A DNA stretch of 64,000 bases, taken from Streptosporangium lutulentum (GTDB lineage Bacteria > Actinomycetota > Actinomycetes > Streptosporangiales > Streptosporangiaceae). Within the stretch, counting starts at the first letter, position 1. Every line of letters begins with the position of its first letter. The notes beneath the pieces are model-generated. The model was not told the origin of the DNA. It was given only the letters and a program-made list of their open reading frames with translations, and made no database searches. Below are positions 33,587-42,754 of the stretch, piece by piece. The position numbers and the translations under genes are program-made. The stretch lies in assembly GCF_030811455.1 (NCBI RefSeq), contig NZ_JAUSQU010000001.1, positions 1,488,001 to 1,552,000 of the forward strand. The letters are read 5' to 3'.

Positions 33587-35761
33587 TTGGCTACTCTGCT
33601 GTACAGGCTCGGCCGTGCCTCCTTCCGCCATAGACGGCTGGTACTGGCCCTCTGGCTCGCCGTACTGGCCGTCGCCGGCGTCGGCGCCCTCGTCTTCATG
33701 GGCCCCACGGCCAGTAACTTCACCATGCCGGGGACGGAGTCGCAGCGTGCGCTCGACTCCCTGGCCAAGCATTTCCCCCAGGCCGCGGGCGCCACCGGGA
33801 CCGTCGTCGTCGCCGCTCCCGAGGGCGAGAAGCTGACCGCCCCGAAGAACCAGGCCACGGTCCAGGCGCTCACCAAGGAGGCTGGAACGCTCCCGGGCGT
33901 GGTGGCCGCCGTCGACCCGTTCCAGGTCGGGGCGGTCTCCCCGGACGAGCGCTACGCGCTGATCCAGGTGCAGTTCGCCGTCGGCGGCGACGAGCTGACC
34001 GACGCCCAGCACGCGGCGTACGAGAAGGTGGGCGGCGCGGCCGAGGCCGCGGGCCTGCGGGTGGAGCGCGGCGGCGAGATCATGTCGGGTGAGCCCGAGA
34101 TCGGCTCGACCGAGGCGCTGGGCGTCGGCGTGGCGGCGATCGTGCTGATCGTCACGTTCGGCTCGCTGGTGGCCGCCGGGATGACCCTGCTCAACGCGCT
34201 CATCGGCGTGGGAGTCGGCATGGCCGGGCTGTTCGCGCTCAGCGGCGTCGTGGAGTTGACCGCCACGGCTCCGGTGCTCGCCCTGATGCTCGGCCTGGCC
34301 GTCGGCATCGACTACTCCCTGTTCATCAGCTCCAGGCATCGCCAGAACCTGCTCGACGGGCTGGAGCCCGAGGAGGCCGCCGGCCGGGCGGTCGGCACGG
34401 CCGGATCGGCCGTCGTCTTCGCCGGTGCCACCGTCGTCATCGCGCTCGCCGGGCTGTCGGTGGTCAACGTCCCGTTCCTGACCGTGATGGGCCTGGCCGC
34501 CTCGGCCACCGTCGCCGTCGCCGTGCTGGTGGCGATCACGCTGCAGCCCGCGCTGCTCGGCTTCGCCGGCCGCAGGATCCTGGCCCGCCGGCACCGCGCC
34601 GCCTCGAAGCCGGGCGCCCACGAGCGCGCGGGCTTCGGCTTCCGCTGGGCCTACCTCATCACCCGTCTGCGGGCGGTGGTCATCATCGCCGGGGTGCTGG
34701 GGCTGGCCGTGCTCGCCGTACCCGCCAAGGACATGCGCCTGGCACTGCCCGACGCGGGCACCGCGTCCGCGGACTCGGCGGCGCGCAAGGCGTACGACCT
34801 CATCGCCGAGGGGTTCGGGCCGGGGTTCAACGGCCGCCTGGCCGCCGTGGTCACCGGTGACTCGCCCGAGGCCGCCGGCCGTGCCGCCAAGCAGGCCGCC
34901 ACCCTCATCCAGGGCACCAAGGGTGTCGTCGCGGTAACCCCGCCGCAGTTCAACGCCCTGAAAACCACCGCGCTGCTCGCCGTCATCCCGAGCACCGGGC
35001 CCACCGCCGCCGCCACGGAGGCCCTGGTCCACACCATCAGGGCCAAGGTCGCGAACCTCGACGGCGCCGAGGTGGCCCTGACCGGCCAGACCGCGATCGG
35101 CATCGACGTCTCCGAGAAGCTCTCCGACGCCCTGCCCGTCTACCTGCTGCTCGTGGTCGGACTGTCCATCCTGCTGCTGATGCTGGTCTTCCGGTCGGTG
35201 CTGGTCCCGATCAAGGCGGCGCTCGGATTCCTGCTCACCGTCGGCGCCACCTTCGGCATCACGGTCGCGGTCTTCCAGTGGGGGTGGCTCGCGGGCCTTC
35301 TCGGGCTGGACACACCGGGACCGCTGGTCAGCTTCCTGCCCATCCTGCTCATCGGCATCCTGTTCGGCCTGGCGATGGACTACCAGGTCTTCCTGGTCTC
35401 CCGGATGCGGGAGGACTTCGTCCACGGCAACACCGCGGAGCAGTCCACCATCTCGGGGATGGGCCACGGCGCCCGCGTCGTCACCGCGGCCGCGCTGATC
35501 ATGATCTCGGTCTTCGCCGGCTTCGTGCTGCTCGACGACCCGATCATCAAGTCCATGGGCTTCGCCCTCGCCGTCGGTGTGGTCATCGACGCGTTCGTGG
35601 TACGGATGACGATCGTTCCGGCCGTCATGTCCCTGCTGGGCGACAGGGCGTGGTGGATGCCCCGATGGCTGTCGAGGGTCCTGCCCAACGTCGACATCGA
35701 AGGCGAGCAGCTGCGCGCGCACCTGGACCGGGAGACCTCGAAGGTGACCGTCCACAGCTGA
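33587..35761 (+). CDS. MMPL-family RND transporter
   Basis: 724 aa, TTG start with ACAGGGA upstream. Two repeats of one helix, an extracytoplasmic loop and five helices are seen, as in MmpL proteins. The proton-relay Asp-Tyr pairs are in both halves: LGLAVGIDYSLFISSRHR and FGLAMDYQVFLVSRMRE. The N-terminal helix is RRLVLALWLAVLAVAGVGAL. MMPL transporters export lipids, siderophores or toxic hydrophobic compounds. Control by the preceding TetR protein is likely. The C-terminal tail is short and lacks the long cytoplasmic extension of some MmpLs. Nothing here identifies the substrate. Confidence 0.9.
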   Translation: MATLLYRLGRASFRHRRLVLALWLAVLAVAGVGALVFMGPTASNFTMPGTESQRALDSLAKHFPQAAGATGTVVVAAPEGEKLTAPKNQATVQALTKEAGTLPGVVAAVDPFQVGAVSPDERYALIQVQFAVGGDELTDAQHAAYEKVGGAAEAAGLRVERGGEIMSGEPEIGSTEALGVGVAAIVLIVTFGSLVAAGMTLLNALIGVGVGMAGLFALSGVVELTATAPVLALMLGLAVGIDYSLFISSRHRQNLLDGLEPEEAAGRAVGTAGSAVVFAGATVVIALAGLSVVNVPFLTVMGLAASATVAVAVLVAITLQPALLGFAGRRILARRHRAASKPGAHERAGFGFRWAYLITRLRAVVIIAGVLGLAVLAVPAKDMRLALPDAGTASADSAARKAYDLIAEGFGPGFNGRLAAVVTGDSPEAAGRAAKQAATLIQGTKGVVAVTPPQFNALKTTALLAVIPSTGPTAAATEALVHTIRAKVANLDGAEVALTGQTAIGIDVSEKLSDALPVYLLLVVGLSILLLMLVFRSVLVPIKAALGFLLTVGATFGITVAVFQWGWLAGLLGLDTPGPLVSFLPILLIGILFGLAMDYQVFLVSRMREDFVHGNTAEQSTISGMGHGARVVTAAALIMISVFAGFVLLDDPIIKSMGFALAVGVVIDAFVVRMTIVPAVMSLLGDRAWWMPRWLSRVLPNVDIEGEQLRAHLDRETSKVTVHS

Positions 35762-35929
35762 TCCATCCCACTGGTGGCCGGGCGGCGTCGTGCTGCCCGG
35801 CCATCGGTCTGTCACCGCACAGCGCCGACACCACCCGGCACGGACCCGCCCGCGGGCGCCGTCTCTCCCGTGCCACGGATCGGCGTAGATCCGTTCATCG
35901 GTGAAATCGCACACCTCCGTTGCACATTA

Positions 35930-36186
35930 ACCCCCTGGGGGTATGTTATGTTCATCGAACCGGGATACCCCGGCTGGGTATTTGCGAGGAGGGTCTCATG
36001 TGCGGCGTGGCGGACGACGTCTCCGCGCGGGTCGAAGCGGGCGGGGGCGTCCGCGGGGCGGCCCGTGAGCACCGTGTCCCGCCGGCTCTCGCCGGTCTCG
36101 GCGATGCCGGCGGCATGATCGGCGCTGAGGCCGATCCGGCCGACGGCCCGGTCGTCGTCGCAGGCGGAATACCCTGCCGGGGTACC
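35930..36186. promoter_or_regulatory. Three CsoR-type copper operators upstream of csoR
   Basis: ACCCCCTGGGGGT (35930-35942) is a perfect palindrome; ATACCCCGGCTGGGTAT (35965-35981) and ATACCCTGCCGGGGTACC (36169-36186) have the same ATACCC/GGGTAT core. CsoR operators in actinobacteria are G/C-rich boxes of this kind. The first two sit at the likely promoter, the third just before csoR. Confidence 0.7.
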
Positions 36187-36198
36187 TTGTTGCAGTGA
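35998..36198 (+). CDS. Small ORF between copper operators
   Basis: 66 codons from ATG 35998, with a strong site (GAGGAGG) seven bases upstream, beginning MCGVADDVSARVEAGGGV and ending GGIPCRGTLLQ. It has two cysteines and a glycine-rich middle and resembles no family I know. It starts right after two CsoR boxes and ends before csoR, so if translated it would be the first gene of the copper operon. It could instead be a chance frame in a long leader. Confidence 0.3.
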   Translation: MCGVADDVSARVEAGGGVRGAAREHRVPPALAGLGDAGGMIGAEADPADGPVVVAGGIPCRGTLLQ

Positions 36199-36223
36199 GG
36201 AGGAGCGAGACACAGGGGGAGAG

Positions 36224-36505
36224 ATGCACGGATACGCCGACAGCAAGCAGGACCACCTGCGGCGGCTGCGCCGGATCGAAGGTCAGGCCCGCGGGCTGCA
36301 ACGGATGGTCGAGGAGGACAAATACTGCATCGACATCCTCACCCAGGTGTCGGCGGCCAACCGGGCACTGCAGTCCTTCGCCCTCTCCCTGCTGGAGGAG
36401 CATCTGGCGCACTGCGTGGCCGAGGCCACGGCCAAGGGCGGCCCCGAGGCCGAAGCCAAGATCAAGGAAGCCTCCGACGCCATCGCCCGTCTCGTCCGTT
36501 CCTGA
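36224..36505 (+). CDS. csoR: CsoR-family copper-sensing repressor
   Basis: 93 aa, ATG preceded by GGGGGAGAG. All-helical DUF156 protein: DHLRRLRRIEGQARGLQRMV, then YCIDILTQVSAANRAL, then LLEEHLAHCVAEA. The Cu(I) ligands Cys (in YCIDIL), His and Cys (in HLAHC) are present. It binds G/C-rich palindromes without copper and lets go on Cu(I) binding. Three such boxes lie upstream and the next genes are copZ, an exported copper-related protein and copA, so it controls a copper detoxification operon. Confidence 0.92.
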   Translation: MHGYADSKQDHLRRLRRIEGQARGLQRMVEEDKYCIDILTQVSAANRALQSFALSLLEEHLAHCVAEATAKGGPEAEAKIKEASDAIARLVRS

Positions 36506-36552
36506 CCATCACGTAGATCGACACGTAATTCCATCCAAGAGGAGTGACCGTT

Positions 36553-36768
36553 ATGACCACCACCACCACCTACACCGTCAAGGGTATGACCTGCGGCCAC
36601 TGCGTCAGCTCGGTCACCGAAGAGATCACCGAGGTCGCAGGGGTCACCGGCGTCGAGGTGGACCTGGCCACCGGCCTGGTGACGGTCGGCAGTGACGGCC
36701 CGGTCGACGCCGCGGCCATCACGGCCGCGGTCAAGGAGGCCGGATACGAAGTGGTGACTCCCTCATGA
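36553..36768 (+). CDS. copZ: Copper chaperone CopZ
   Basis: 71 aa HMA-domain protein with the metal-binding loop GMTCGHCVSSV. Start ATG 36553 (MTTTTTYTVKG) is eight bases after GAGGAG; an upstream in-frame GTG lies within that spacing. It should carry Cu(I) to the CopA ATPase or to CsoR. It overlaps the next gene by four bases (ATGA). Confidence 0.93.
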   Translation: MTTTTTYTVKGMTCGHCVSSVTEEITEVAGVTGVEVDLATGLVTVGSDGPVDAAAITAAVKEAGYEVVTPS

Positions 36769-37808
36769 ACACGCCGGCCAGGCTGGGGGCCTACGCCCTG
36801 GGCCTCGTAGTGATCTTCGGTGGAGCCCTCGGCGCCGGTACCGCGGTGGGCTCCACCGGCGCCGCGCCCGTCGTGGGCGGCGACGGAGCCCACGCGACCC
36901 CGCCCCCGAGCCGGGCGGCGGACGGCCACGGAACCCACACGGCTCCGTCCCCGAGCCAGGCGACGGGCGGCCATGAAGCCCACGACGAGACGGCCCCGAG
37001 CCGGACGGCGGCCGATGACTCCACCCCGGGAGGGCTTCAGGTGTCCCAGGACGGCTACACCCTGACCCCCGAGACGACGGAGATCAAACCCGGCGAGGCC
37101 ACGGACTTCCGGTTCCGCGTGATCGGTCCCGACGGCAGGCCCGTCACCCGCTACCAGGTGCGACACGACAAGAAGCTGCACTTCATCGTGGTCTCCCGCG
37201 ACCTGGGCGACTTCCAGCACCTGCACCCCGAGCTCGCCGGCGACGGCTCGTGGTCGGTGAGGCTGACGCTGCCCGAGGCCGGTGACTACCGGGCGTTCGC
37301 CGACTTCGCCCCCGAGGGAGGCCCGGCCCTGACTCTCGGCACCGACCTGCGGGCAGGTGGCGCCTACGAGCCCGGGGAACTGCCCGCGACGAGCCGCACG
37401 TCCACGGTCGACGGCTACACCGTCACCCTCGACGGCGACCTGGTCCCCGGAAAGTCGAGCAAGATCACTCTGAAGGTGAGCAAGGACGGCCACCCGGTCA
37501 CCGACCTGCAGCCCTACCTGGGCGCCTACGGGCACCTGGTCGCGCTGCGCGCGGGAGACCTCGCCTACCTGCACGTGCATCCCGACGGGGAGCCGGGCGA
37601 CGGCAGGACCCAGCCGGGCCCGGAGATCACCTTCTACGCCGAGGCGCCCAGCCGGGGCGACTACCGGCTGTTCCTGGACTTCCAGCACGCCGGAACCGTG
37701 CGCACCGCGGACTTCACCCTCCACGCCGGCCAGGACGCGACCCCGGCGAAGGCACCCGCTCCCGCCCCCTCGACAGGCCACTCGGACTCCGGCGAGCATG
37801 ATCACTGA
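36765..37808 (+). CDS. Exported histidine-rich protein of the copper operon
   Basis: 347 aa. An uncleaved or signal helix (YALGLVVIFGGALGAGTAVG) is followed by a low-complexity region with repeats of the pattern GG/DGHGTH-AP-PS-A, rich in His. Two immunoglobulin-like beta domains follow (residues about 85-190 and 200-315), each with a HxH-containing strand: DFQHLHPEL and LAYLHVHPDGE. The tail is again His-rich (SDSGEHDH). It is coupled to copZ by a four-base overlap and followed by copA. An extracytoplasmic copper-binding role is inferred from position and histidines; I know no experimentally defined member. Confidence 0.75.
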   Translation: MNTPARLGAYALGLVVIFGGALGAGTAVGSTGAAPVVGGDGAHATPPPSRAADGHGTHTAPSPSQATGGHEAHDETAPSRTAADDSTPGGLQVSQDGYTLTPETTEIKPGEATDFRFRVIGPDGRPVTRYQVRHDKKLHFIVVSRDLGDFQHLHPELAGDGSWSVRLTLPEAGDYRAFADFAPEGGPALTLGTDLRAGGAYEPGELPATSRTSTVDGYTVTLDGDLVPGKSSKITLKVSKDGHPVTDLQPYLGAYGHLVALRAGDLAYLHVHPDGEPGDGRTQPGPEITFYAEAPSRGDYRLFLDFQHAGTVRTADFTLHAGQDATPAKAPAPAPSTGHSDSGEHDH

Positions 37809-37856
37809 CGCCCGGCATGACGAGAAGAACAGTACGATGAGCGAAAGGAGCAGGTG

Positions 37857-40094
37857 ATGTCCTCTCTCACGGACGACAGACCGCAAGGCACGGTCGAACT
37901 CTCGATCGGCGGCATGACCTGCGCGTCCTGCGCCAATCGGATCGAGCGCAAGCTCAACAAGCTCGACGGCGTGACCGCGACCGTCAACTACGCCACGGAG
38001 AAGGCCCGGGTCACCTTCGACAAGGGCATCGATCCGCAGGAGCTGATCGCCGAGATCGAGAGGACCGGCTACAGCGCCGAGCTTCCCGCGCCGCCCCGGG
38101 CCGAAGACGCGCCGCAGGAGCCCGAGGACGAGCTCCTGCCCCTGCGCCGGCGACTGATCACCTCCGTGGTGCTCGCCGTACCGGTGATCGCGATGGCCAT
38201 GATCCCGGCGCTGCAGTTCACCTACTGGCAGTGGCTGTCGCTCACCCTGGCCGCGCCGGTCGTCGTCTACGCCGGCTGGCCGTTCCACAGGGCCGCGTGG
38301 ATCAACCTGCGCCACGGCGCCGCGACCATGGACACCCTGATCTCGCTCGGCACCGTCGCCGCCCTGGGCTGGTCGTTGTGGGCGCTGTTCCTCGGCAGCG
38401 CGGGCGTTCCCGGCATGGTCCACCCGTTCGCGTTCACGATCGAGCGCAGCGACGGCTCGGGCAACATCTACCTTGAGGCCGCCGCGGGCGTGACCGCGTT
38501 CATCCTGACAGGCCGTTACTTCGAGGCCCGCGCCAAACGCCGCGCCGGCGCCGCCCTGCGGGCCCTGCTGGAACTGGGCGCCAAGGACGTCGCCGTCCTG
38601 CGCGACGGGTCCGAGACCCGGATCCCGGCCGACCGGCTGGCCGTCGGGATGCGGTTCGTGGTCCGGCCCGGCGAGAAGATCGCCACCGACGGCGTGATCG
38701 AGGAGGGCTCCTCCGCGGTCGACGCCTCCATGCTCACCGGCGAGTCGGTGCCGGTCGAGGTACGGCCCGGCGACGCGGTGACCGGCGCGACCGTCAACGC
38801 CGGCGGCCGCCTGGTCGTCCGCGCCACCCGCGTCGGCTCCGACACCCGGCTCGCCCAGATGGCCAGGCTGGTCGAGGACGCCCAGAACGGCAAGGCCCAG
38901 GTCCAGCGGCTGGCCGACCGCATCTCCGGGATCTTCGTCCCGATCGTGATCGCACTGGCCGTCGGCACGCTCGGCTACTGGCTGGGCACCGGAGGCGGCG
39001 CCGGTGCGGCCTTCACCGCCGCGGTCGCCGTACTGATCATCGCCTGCCCCTGCGCCCTGGGCCTGGCCACCCCGACCGCGTTGCTGGTCGGCACCGGCCG
39101 CGGAGCCCAGCTCGGCATCCTGATCAAGGGCCCCGAGGTGCTGGAATCCACCCGCGCCGTCGACACCGTCGTGCTCGACAAGACCGGCACCGTCACCGAG
39201 GGAAGGATGACCCTCACCGGCGTCCACCTCGCCGACGGTGAGGACGCCGCCGAGGTGTTGCGCCTGGCGGGTGCCCTGGAGCACGCCTCCGAGCACCCCA
39301 TCGCCCAGGCCGTCGCCCGGGGCGCCACCGAGCGCGTGGGCGAGTTGCCCGTCCCCGAGGACTTCGCCAACCTCGAAGGTCTCGGCGTCCAGGGCGTCGT
39401 CGACGGGCACGCCGTGCTCGTCGGCCGCCCCGCCCTGCTCGCCGAATGGTCACAGCACCTGCCGGCCGAGCTGGAGGGGGCGCTCACCGAGGCGCGGGCG
39501 GCGGGCCGTACGGCCGTCGCGGTCGGCTGGGACGGCAAGGCCCGCGCGGTCCTGGTGGTGGCGGACACGGTCAAGCCGACCTCGGCCGAGGCGGTCCGGC
39601 GGTTGCGCGGGCTGGGGCTGACCCCGGTGCTGCTCACCGGTGACAACGAGGCCGTGGCCCGGTCGGTGGCCGACGAGGTCGGCATCGACGAGGTGATCGC
39701 CGAGGTGCTGCCCGCCGACAAGGTCGACGTCGTCAAGCGACTGCAGGCCGAGGGCCGCAGGGTCGCCATGGTCGGCGACGGCGTCAACGACGCCGCGGCA
39801 CTGGCCCAGGCCGACCTCGGCCTGGCCATGGGGACCGGCACCGACGCCGCCATCGAGGCCTCCGACCTCACCCTGGTCCGCGGCGACCTGCGGGTGGCCG
39901 CCGACGCCATCCGGCTGTCGCGCCGGACGCTGCGCATCATCAAGGGCAACCTGTTCTGGGCCTTCGCCTACAACGTGGCCGCCCTGCCCCTGGCCGCGCT
40001 CGGCCTGCTCAACCCCATGATCGCCGGAGCCGCGATGGCCTTCTCCTCGGTCTTCGTGGTCGGCAACAGCCTGCGCCTGCGCCGCTTCAGCTAG
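37857..40094 (+). CDS. copA: Copper-exporting P1B-type ATPase CopA
   Basis: 745 aa from ATG 37857, six bases after AAGGAG; GTG 37854 is an alternative. One N-terminal HMA domain ([16 protein letters not shown]), eight membrane helices, the intramembrane CPC motif ([13 protein letters not shown]), the phosphorylation site DKTGTVTEG, the SEHP loop, the actuator TGES, and [10 protein letters not shown] are all present. These define a Cu(I) exporter that pumps copper out of the cytoplasm. It is the last gene of the CsoR-controlled operon and is followed by a strong hairpin. Confidence 0.95.
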   Translation: MSSLTDDRPQGTVELSIGGMTCASCANRIERKLNKLDGVTATVNYATEKARVTFDKGIDPQELIAEIERTGYSAELPAPPRAEDAPQEPEDELLPLRRRLITSVVLAVPVIAMAMIPALQFTYWQWLSLTLAAPVVVYAGWPFHRAAWINLRHGAATMDTLISLGTVAALGWSLWALFLGSAGVPGMVHPFAFTIERSDGSGNIYLEAAAGVTAFILTGRYFEARAKRRAGAALRALLELGAKDVAVLRDGSETRIPADRLAVGMRFVVRPGEKIATDGVIEEGSSAVDASMLTGESVPVEVRPGDAVTGATVNAGGRLVVRATRVGSDTRLAQMARLVEDAQNGKAQVQRLADRISGIFVPIVIALAVGTLGYWLGTGGGAGAAFTAAVAVLIIACPCALGLATPTALLVGTGRGAQLGILIKGPEVLESTRAVDTVVLDKTGTVTEGRMTLTGVHLADGEDAAEVLRLAGALEHASEHPIAQAVARGATERVGELPVPEDFANLEGLGVQGVVDGHAVLVGRPALLAEWSQHLPAELEGALTEARAAGRTAVAVGWDGKARAVLVVADTVKPTSAEAVRRLRGLGLTPVLLTGDNEAVARSVADEVGIDEVIAEVLPADKVDVVKRLQAEGRRVAMVGDGVNDAAALAQADLGLAMGTGTDAAIEASDLTLVRGDLRVAADAIRLSRRTLRIIKGNLFWAFAYNVAALPLAALGLLNPMIAGAAMAFSSVFVVGNSLRLRRFS

Positions 40095-40102
40095 CGGGGG
40101 AG

Positions 40103-40149
40103 CGCCGGTGTGGCCGGAGGCGGACGCATCGCCTCCGGCCACACCGGCG
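40103..40149. terminator. 20-bp stem-loop terminator after copA
   Basis: Positions 40103-40122 and 40130-40149 are perfectly complementary with a 7-base loop (GACGCAT). It lies between copA and the converging zinc-transport operon and probably ends transcription from both sides. No T tract is seen. Confidence 0.75.
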
Positions 40150-40218
40150 TTCCGTCACCCCCGGACCCGCACGGGCTCGAACCCGGTGGTCACGGTGCCG
40201 TCCCCGGTCGCGAAGCGA

Positions 40219-41052
40219 TCAGCCGGCTTCGCTGAGGGCCGTGGATCGTCGTGACCTTCTCACTCCGCGGCGCAGAAGAAGGGCGACGGCGAAAACGGCG
40301 CCGACGAGCAGCGCGATGGACGCTCCCGCGGCGACGTCGGCGAGCATGGAGATCCAGATTCCGGTGAGCCCGCAGGCGACGCCGATCACGGCGGCCAGCG
40401 GGAACAGAACGGCGAGGCGGTCGCTGAGCAGCCGGGCGGTGGCGGCCGGTCCGACGAGGAGGGCCAGGGTCAGGATGGCTCCGAGCGCGGGGACGGTCGC
40501 CACCACGGCCATCTCGACGAGGGCGAGCAGCGCGAGGTCCAGCAGTGTCACGGGCAGTCCCGCCGCCGCGGCGCCATCGGGGTCGAAGGCCCGCAGCAAC
40601 AGTTCCTTGCCCAGCATCGCGAGCGTGAGCAGGATCACGCAGGCGACGACGGCGGTCGTGACCAGGTCGGAGGCGCCGACGGTGAGGATGTCGCCGACGG
40701 TGTAGGCGGTCAGATCCTTGGTGAAACCGGCCTGCGCGGAGACCAGGACGACTCCGAGCGCGAAGCCGCAGGCCAGGGCGACGCCGGTGGCCGCGGTGAA
40801 GTTCTGCCCCCTGCCCCGGCCCAGGAACACGACCCCCGCCACGATGAGCAGGCCGAAGACGCCGCCGCCGAGGAACAGGTTGATGCCGAGCAGGGCCGCG
40901 ACCACGATGCCGGGGAAGGTGGCGTGGGTGAGCGCCATGGCGAAGAACGACAACCTGCGAGTGATCACGAAGACGCCGACGACCCCGCCCATGGCTCCGA
41001 CGAGAGCGGCTTCCAGCAGGGCCCGGTGCACGGCGAAGTCGAACCAGCTCAT
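40219..41052 (-). CDS. Zinc ABC transporter permease (second)
   Basis: 277 aa with about eight membrane helices, ABC-3 family (ZnuB/TroC/D type). ALLEAALVGAMGGVVGVFVI at the start, FFAMALTHATFPGIVVA (coupling region), and TLALLVGPAATARLLSDRLA near the end are characteristic. It overlaps the preceding permease gene by four bases and ends the operon. Two different permeases in one operon indicate a heterodimeric channel, as in TroCD or SitCD. The Zur box at the operon start makes zinc the probable substrate. Confidence 0.9.
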   Translation of the reverse strand: MSWFDFAVHRALLEAALVGAMGGVVGVFVITRRLSFFAMALTHATFPGIVVAALLGINLFLGGGVFGLLIVAGVVFLGRGRGQNFTAATGVALACGFALGVVLVSAQAGFTKDLTAYTVGDILTVGASDLVTTAVVACVILLTLAMLGKELLLRAFDPDGAAAAGLPVTLLDLALLALVEMAVVATVPALGAILTLALLVGPAATARLLSDRLAVLFPLAAVIGVACGLTGIWISMLADVAAGASIALLVGAVFAVALLLRRGVRRSRRSTALSEAG

Positions 41053-41957
41053 CCGGTCACCCCCGTCGAGATCCCGGACGAGGCCGTGCCGGGGGACCCG
41101 GCCGCCGCGCGTCTCCGGCCGATTCGGCGGCGGGCCACGCCTCCGAGCCCGGCCAGCAGATAGAGGCCGGTCAGGACGAGGACGACGGTGCCGCCCGCGG
41201 CCAGCCGTACCCCGTGGTGGACGGACGCCTCGTAGCTGGCCGCGAGGCCGAGCCAGCCTCCCAGCACGCCGATCACCACGGCCAGCGGCACGATGAGCGC
41301 GAGCCGGTCGGACAGCGCACGGGCGGCCGCGGCGGGCACGATCAGCAGTGCGATGACCAGGATGGTGCCCACCGCGCGCACGGCGGCCACGATGACCACG
41401 GCGACGAGCAGATTGGTCACCAGGTCGAGCGACCTCGTGCGATAGCCGGCGGCCTCGGCCGTCTCGGGATCGAAGGCGCGCAGCAGGAGCGGACGCCGCA
41501 GCAGGGCCAGCGTCGCGATGACGACGACGGATATCAGCGCGGTCTGCGCCAGTTGCTCCTCGGTGACGGTCAGGACGCGGCCGAACAGGAAGGCCGTCAG
41601 GTCGGTGGTGTAACCGCTCTGCCGGGAGACCAGCACCACGCCGAGCGCGAACAGCGAGGTGAGCAGCATGGCGAGGGCGGAGTCCTCGTTCACCGCGCGC
41701 CTGCCGGTGAGAAGGGTGAGCAGCACCGCGGTCACCACGCCCGCGGCGAGCGCGCCCCAGAAGATGCCGCCCTCGCCCGCCGCGAGGTAGCCGATGACCA
41801 CGCCGGGAAAGACGGTGTGGGTCATGGTGTCGGTGACGAAGGCGAGTCTGCGCAGCAGGACCAGCACGCCGACGGTGCCGGCCAGCGCGCCGAGGATGAC
41901 CAGCTCGATCAGCGCGCGGGCCATGAAGGGGGTGGCGAAGGGCGCGAAGAGGTTCAT
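41049..41957 (-). CDS. Zinc ABC transporter permease (first)
   Basis: 302 aa, ABC-3 family. ARALIELVILGALAGTVGVL, FVTDTMTHTVFPGVVIG (coupling region), NEDSALAMLLTSLFALGVVL and ILVIALLIVPAAAARALSDR are the family features. The C-terminal tail is basic (RRRIGRRRAA). It overlaps the ATPase gene by four bases on one side and the second permease by four on the other, so all parts are made together. Confidence 0.9.
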   Translation of the reverse strand: MNLFAPFATPFMARALIELVILGALAGTVGVLVLLRRLAFVTDTMTHTVFPGVVIGYLAAGEGGIFWGALAAGVVTAVLLTLLTGRRAVNEDSALAMLLTSLFALGVVLVSRQSGYTTDLTAFLFGRVLTVTEEQLAQTALISVVVIATLALLRRPLLLRAFDPETAEAAGYRTRSLDLVTNLLVAVVIVAAVRAVGTILVIALLIVPAAAARALSDRLALIVPLAVVIGVLGGWLGLAASYEASVHHGVRLAAGGTVVLVLTGLYLLAGLGGVARRRIGRRRAAAGSPGTASSGISTGVTG

Positions 41958-42754
41958 GACTGGGCCACGATGACGCGGTCACCGCGCAGTTCCAGCGCGT
42001 GTCCCCCGTACGTCGCCCGCAGGCCCTCGGGGGTCAGGACCTCCTCGGCCGGGCCGAAGCCGAACTGGTACCGGTTGAGCAGGCACACCTCCTCGCAGGC
42101 GAGGTGGGCGATGGCCAGGTCATGGGTGCTGATCACCACGCTCGCGCCCTGGCCTTTGAGCGCGGTGATCGCCTCCAGCAGCGCGTGCTGGCTGACGGCG
42201 TCGACGCCGTTGAACGGCTCGTCCAGCAGCAGCAGCCGAGGCTGGGCGGCGATCGCCCGCGCGAGCAGCACCCGCTGGCGTTGCCCGCCCGACAGCGTGC
42301 CGAACCTGTGCCGCGCGCGATGGGTGAGACCGACCCGCTCCAGCGCCTCCGCCGCCGCCGCGCGATCGGACCTGCCGGGGCGCCTGAGCCAGCCGATCCT
42401 GCGGTACCGGCCCATCATCACGACCTGCTCGACCGAGACGGGGAAGTCGGGGTCGAGGGTGTCGGCCTGGGGCACGTAGGCGACGTCGCGGCGCGCCAGG
42501 GCGGGAGTGCGGCCCAGCACCTCGATCGTGCCTCGCACGACCGGGACCAGATCGAGGATCGCCTTGATGAGGGTCGACTTGCCCGCCCCGTTGGGACCGA
42601 TCAGCGCGACCGCCTCACCCGGGTGGACGACGCCGTGGATCTTCTCCAGCACCGGCACGTCGCCGTACGCGATGCTGGCGTGTTCCAGTCGCAGGGTGAC
42701 GTCCCGGGGCGCGCCGTCTTCGGGCGGGAGGTCCGGGGGAGCGGGGTCAGCCAT
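41954..42754 (-). CDS. Zinc ABC transporter ATP-binding protein
   Basis: 266 aa from ATG 42754 (MADPAPPD), which overlaps the end of the binding-protein gene. Walker A GPNGAGKSTL, Q-loop VPQADTLDP, signature LSGGQRQR, Walker B LLLLDEPFNGVD and the H-loop STHDLAIAH are complete. It drives zinc uptake with the two adjacent permeases. An ATG seven codons upstream is also open but has no ribosome site. Confidence 0.93.
   Translation of the reverse strand: MADPAPPDLPPEDGAPRDVTLRLEHASIAYGDVPVLEKIHGVVHPGEAVALIGPNGAGKSTLIKAILDLVPVVRGTIEVLGRTPALARRDVAYVPQADTLDPDFPVSVEQVVMMGRYRRIGWLRRPGRSDRAAAAEALERVGLTHRARHRFGTLSGGQRQRVLLARAIAAQPRLLLLDEPFNGVDAVSQHALLEAITALKGQGASVVISTHDLAIAHLACEEVCLLNRYQFGFGPAEEVLTPEGLRATYGGHALELRGDRVIVAQS

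Noticed and set aside
33521-35914. Open frame of 797 codons on the minus strand opposite the MMPL gene
   Set aside because: The composition is low-complexity (Gly, Gln, Arg, Asp, His) and the plus strand holds a clear MMPL transporter.
36570-39410. Open frame of 946 codons on the minus strand opposite the copper genes
   Set aside because: It is antisense to well-recognised copZ and copA, has no ribosome site or family features, and is rich in Gly/Arg/Asp as expected from reading GC-rich codons backwards.
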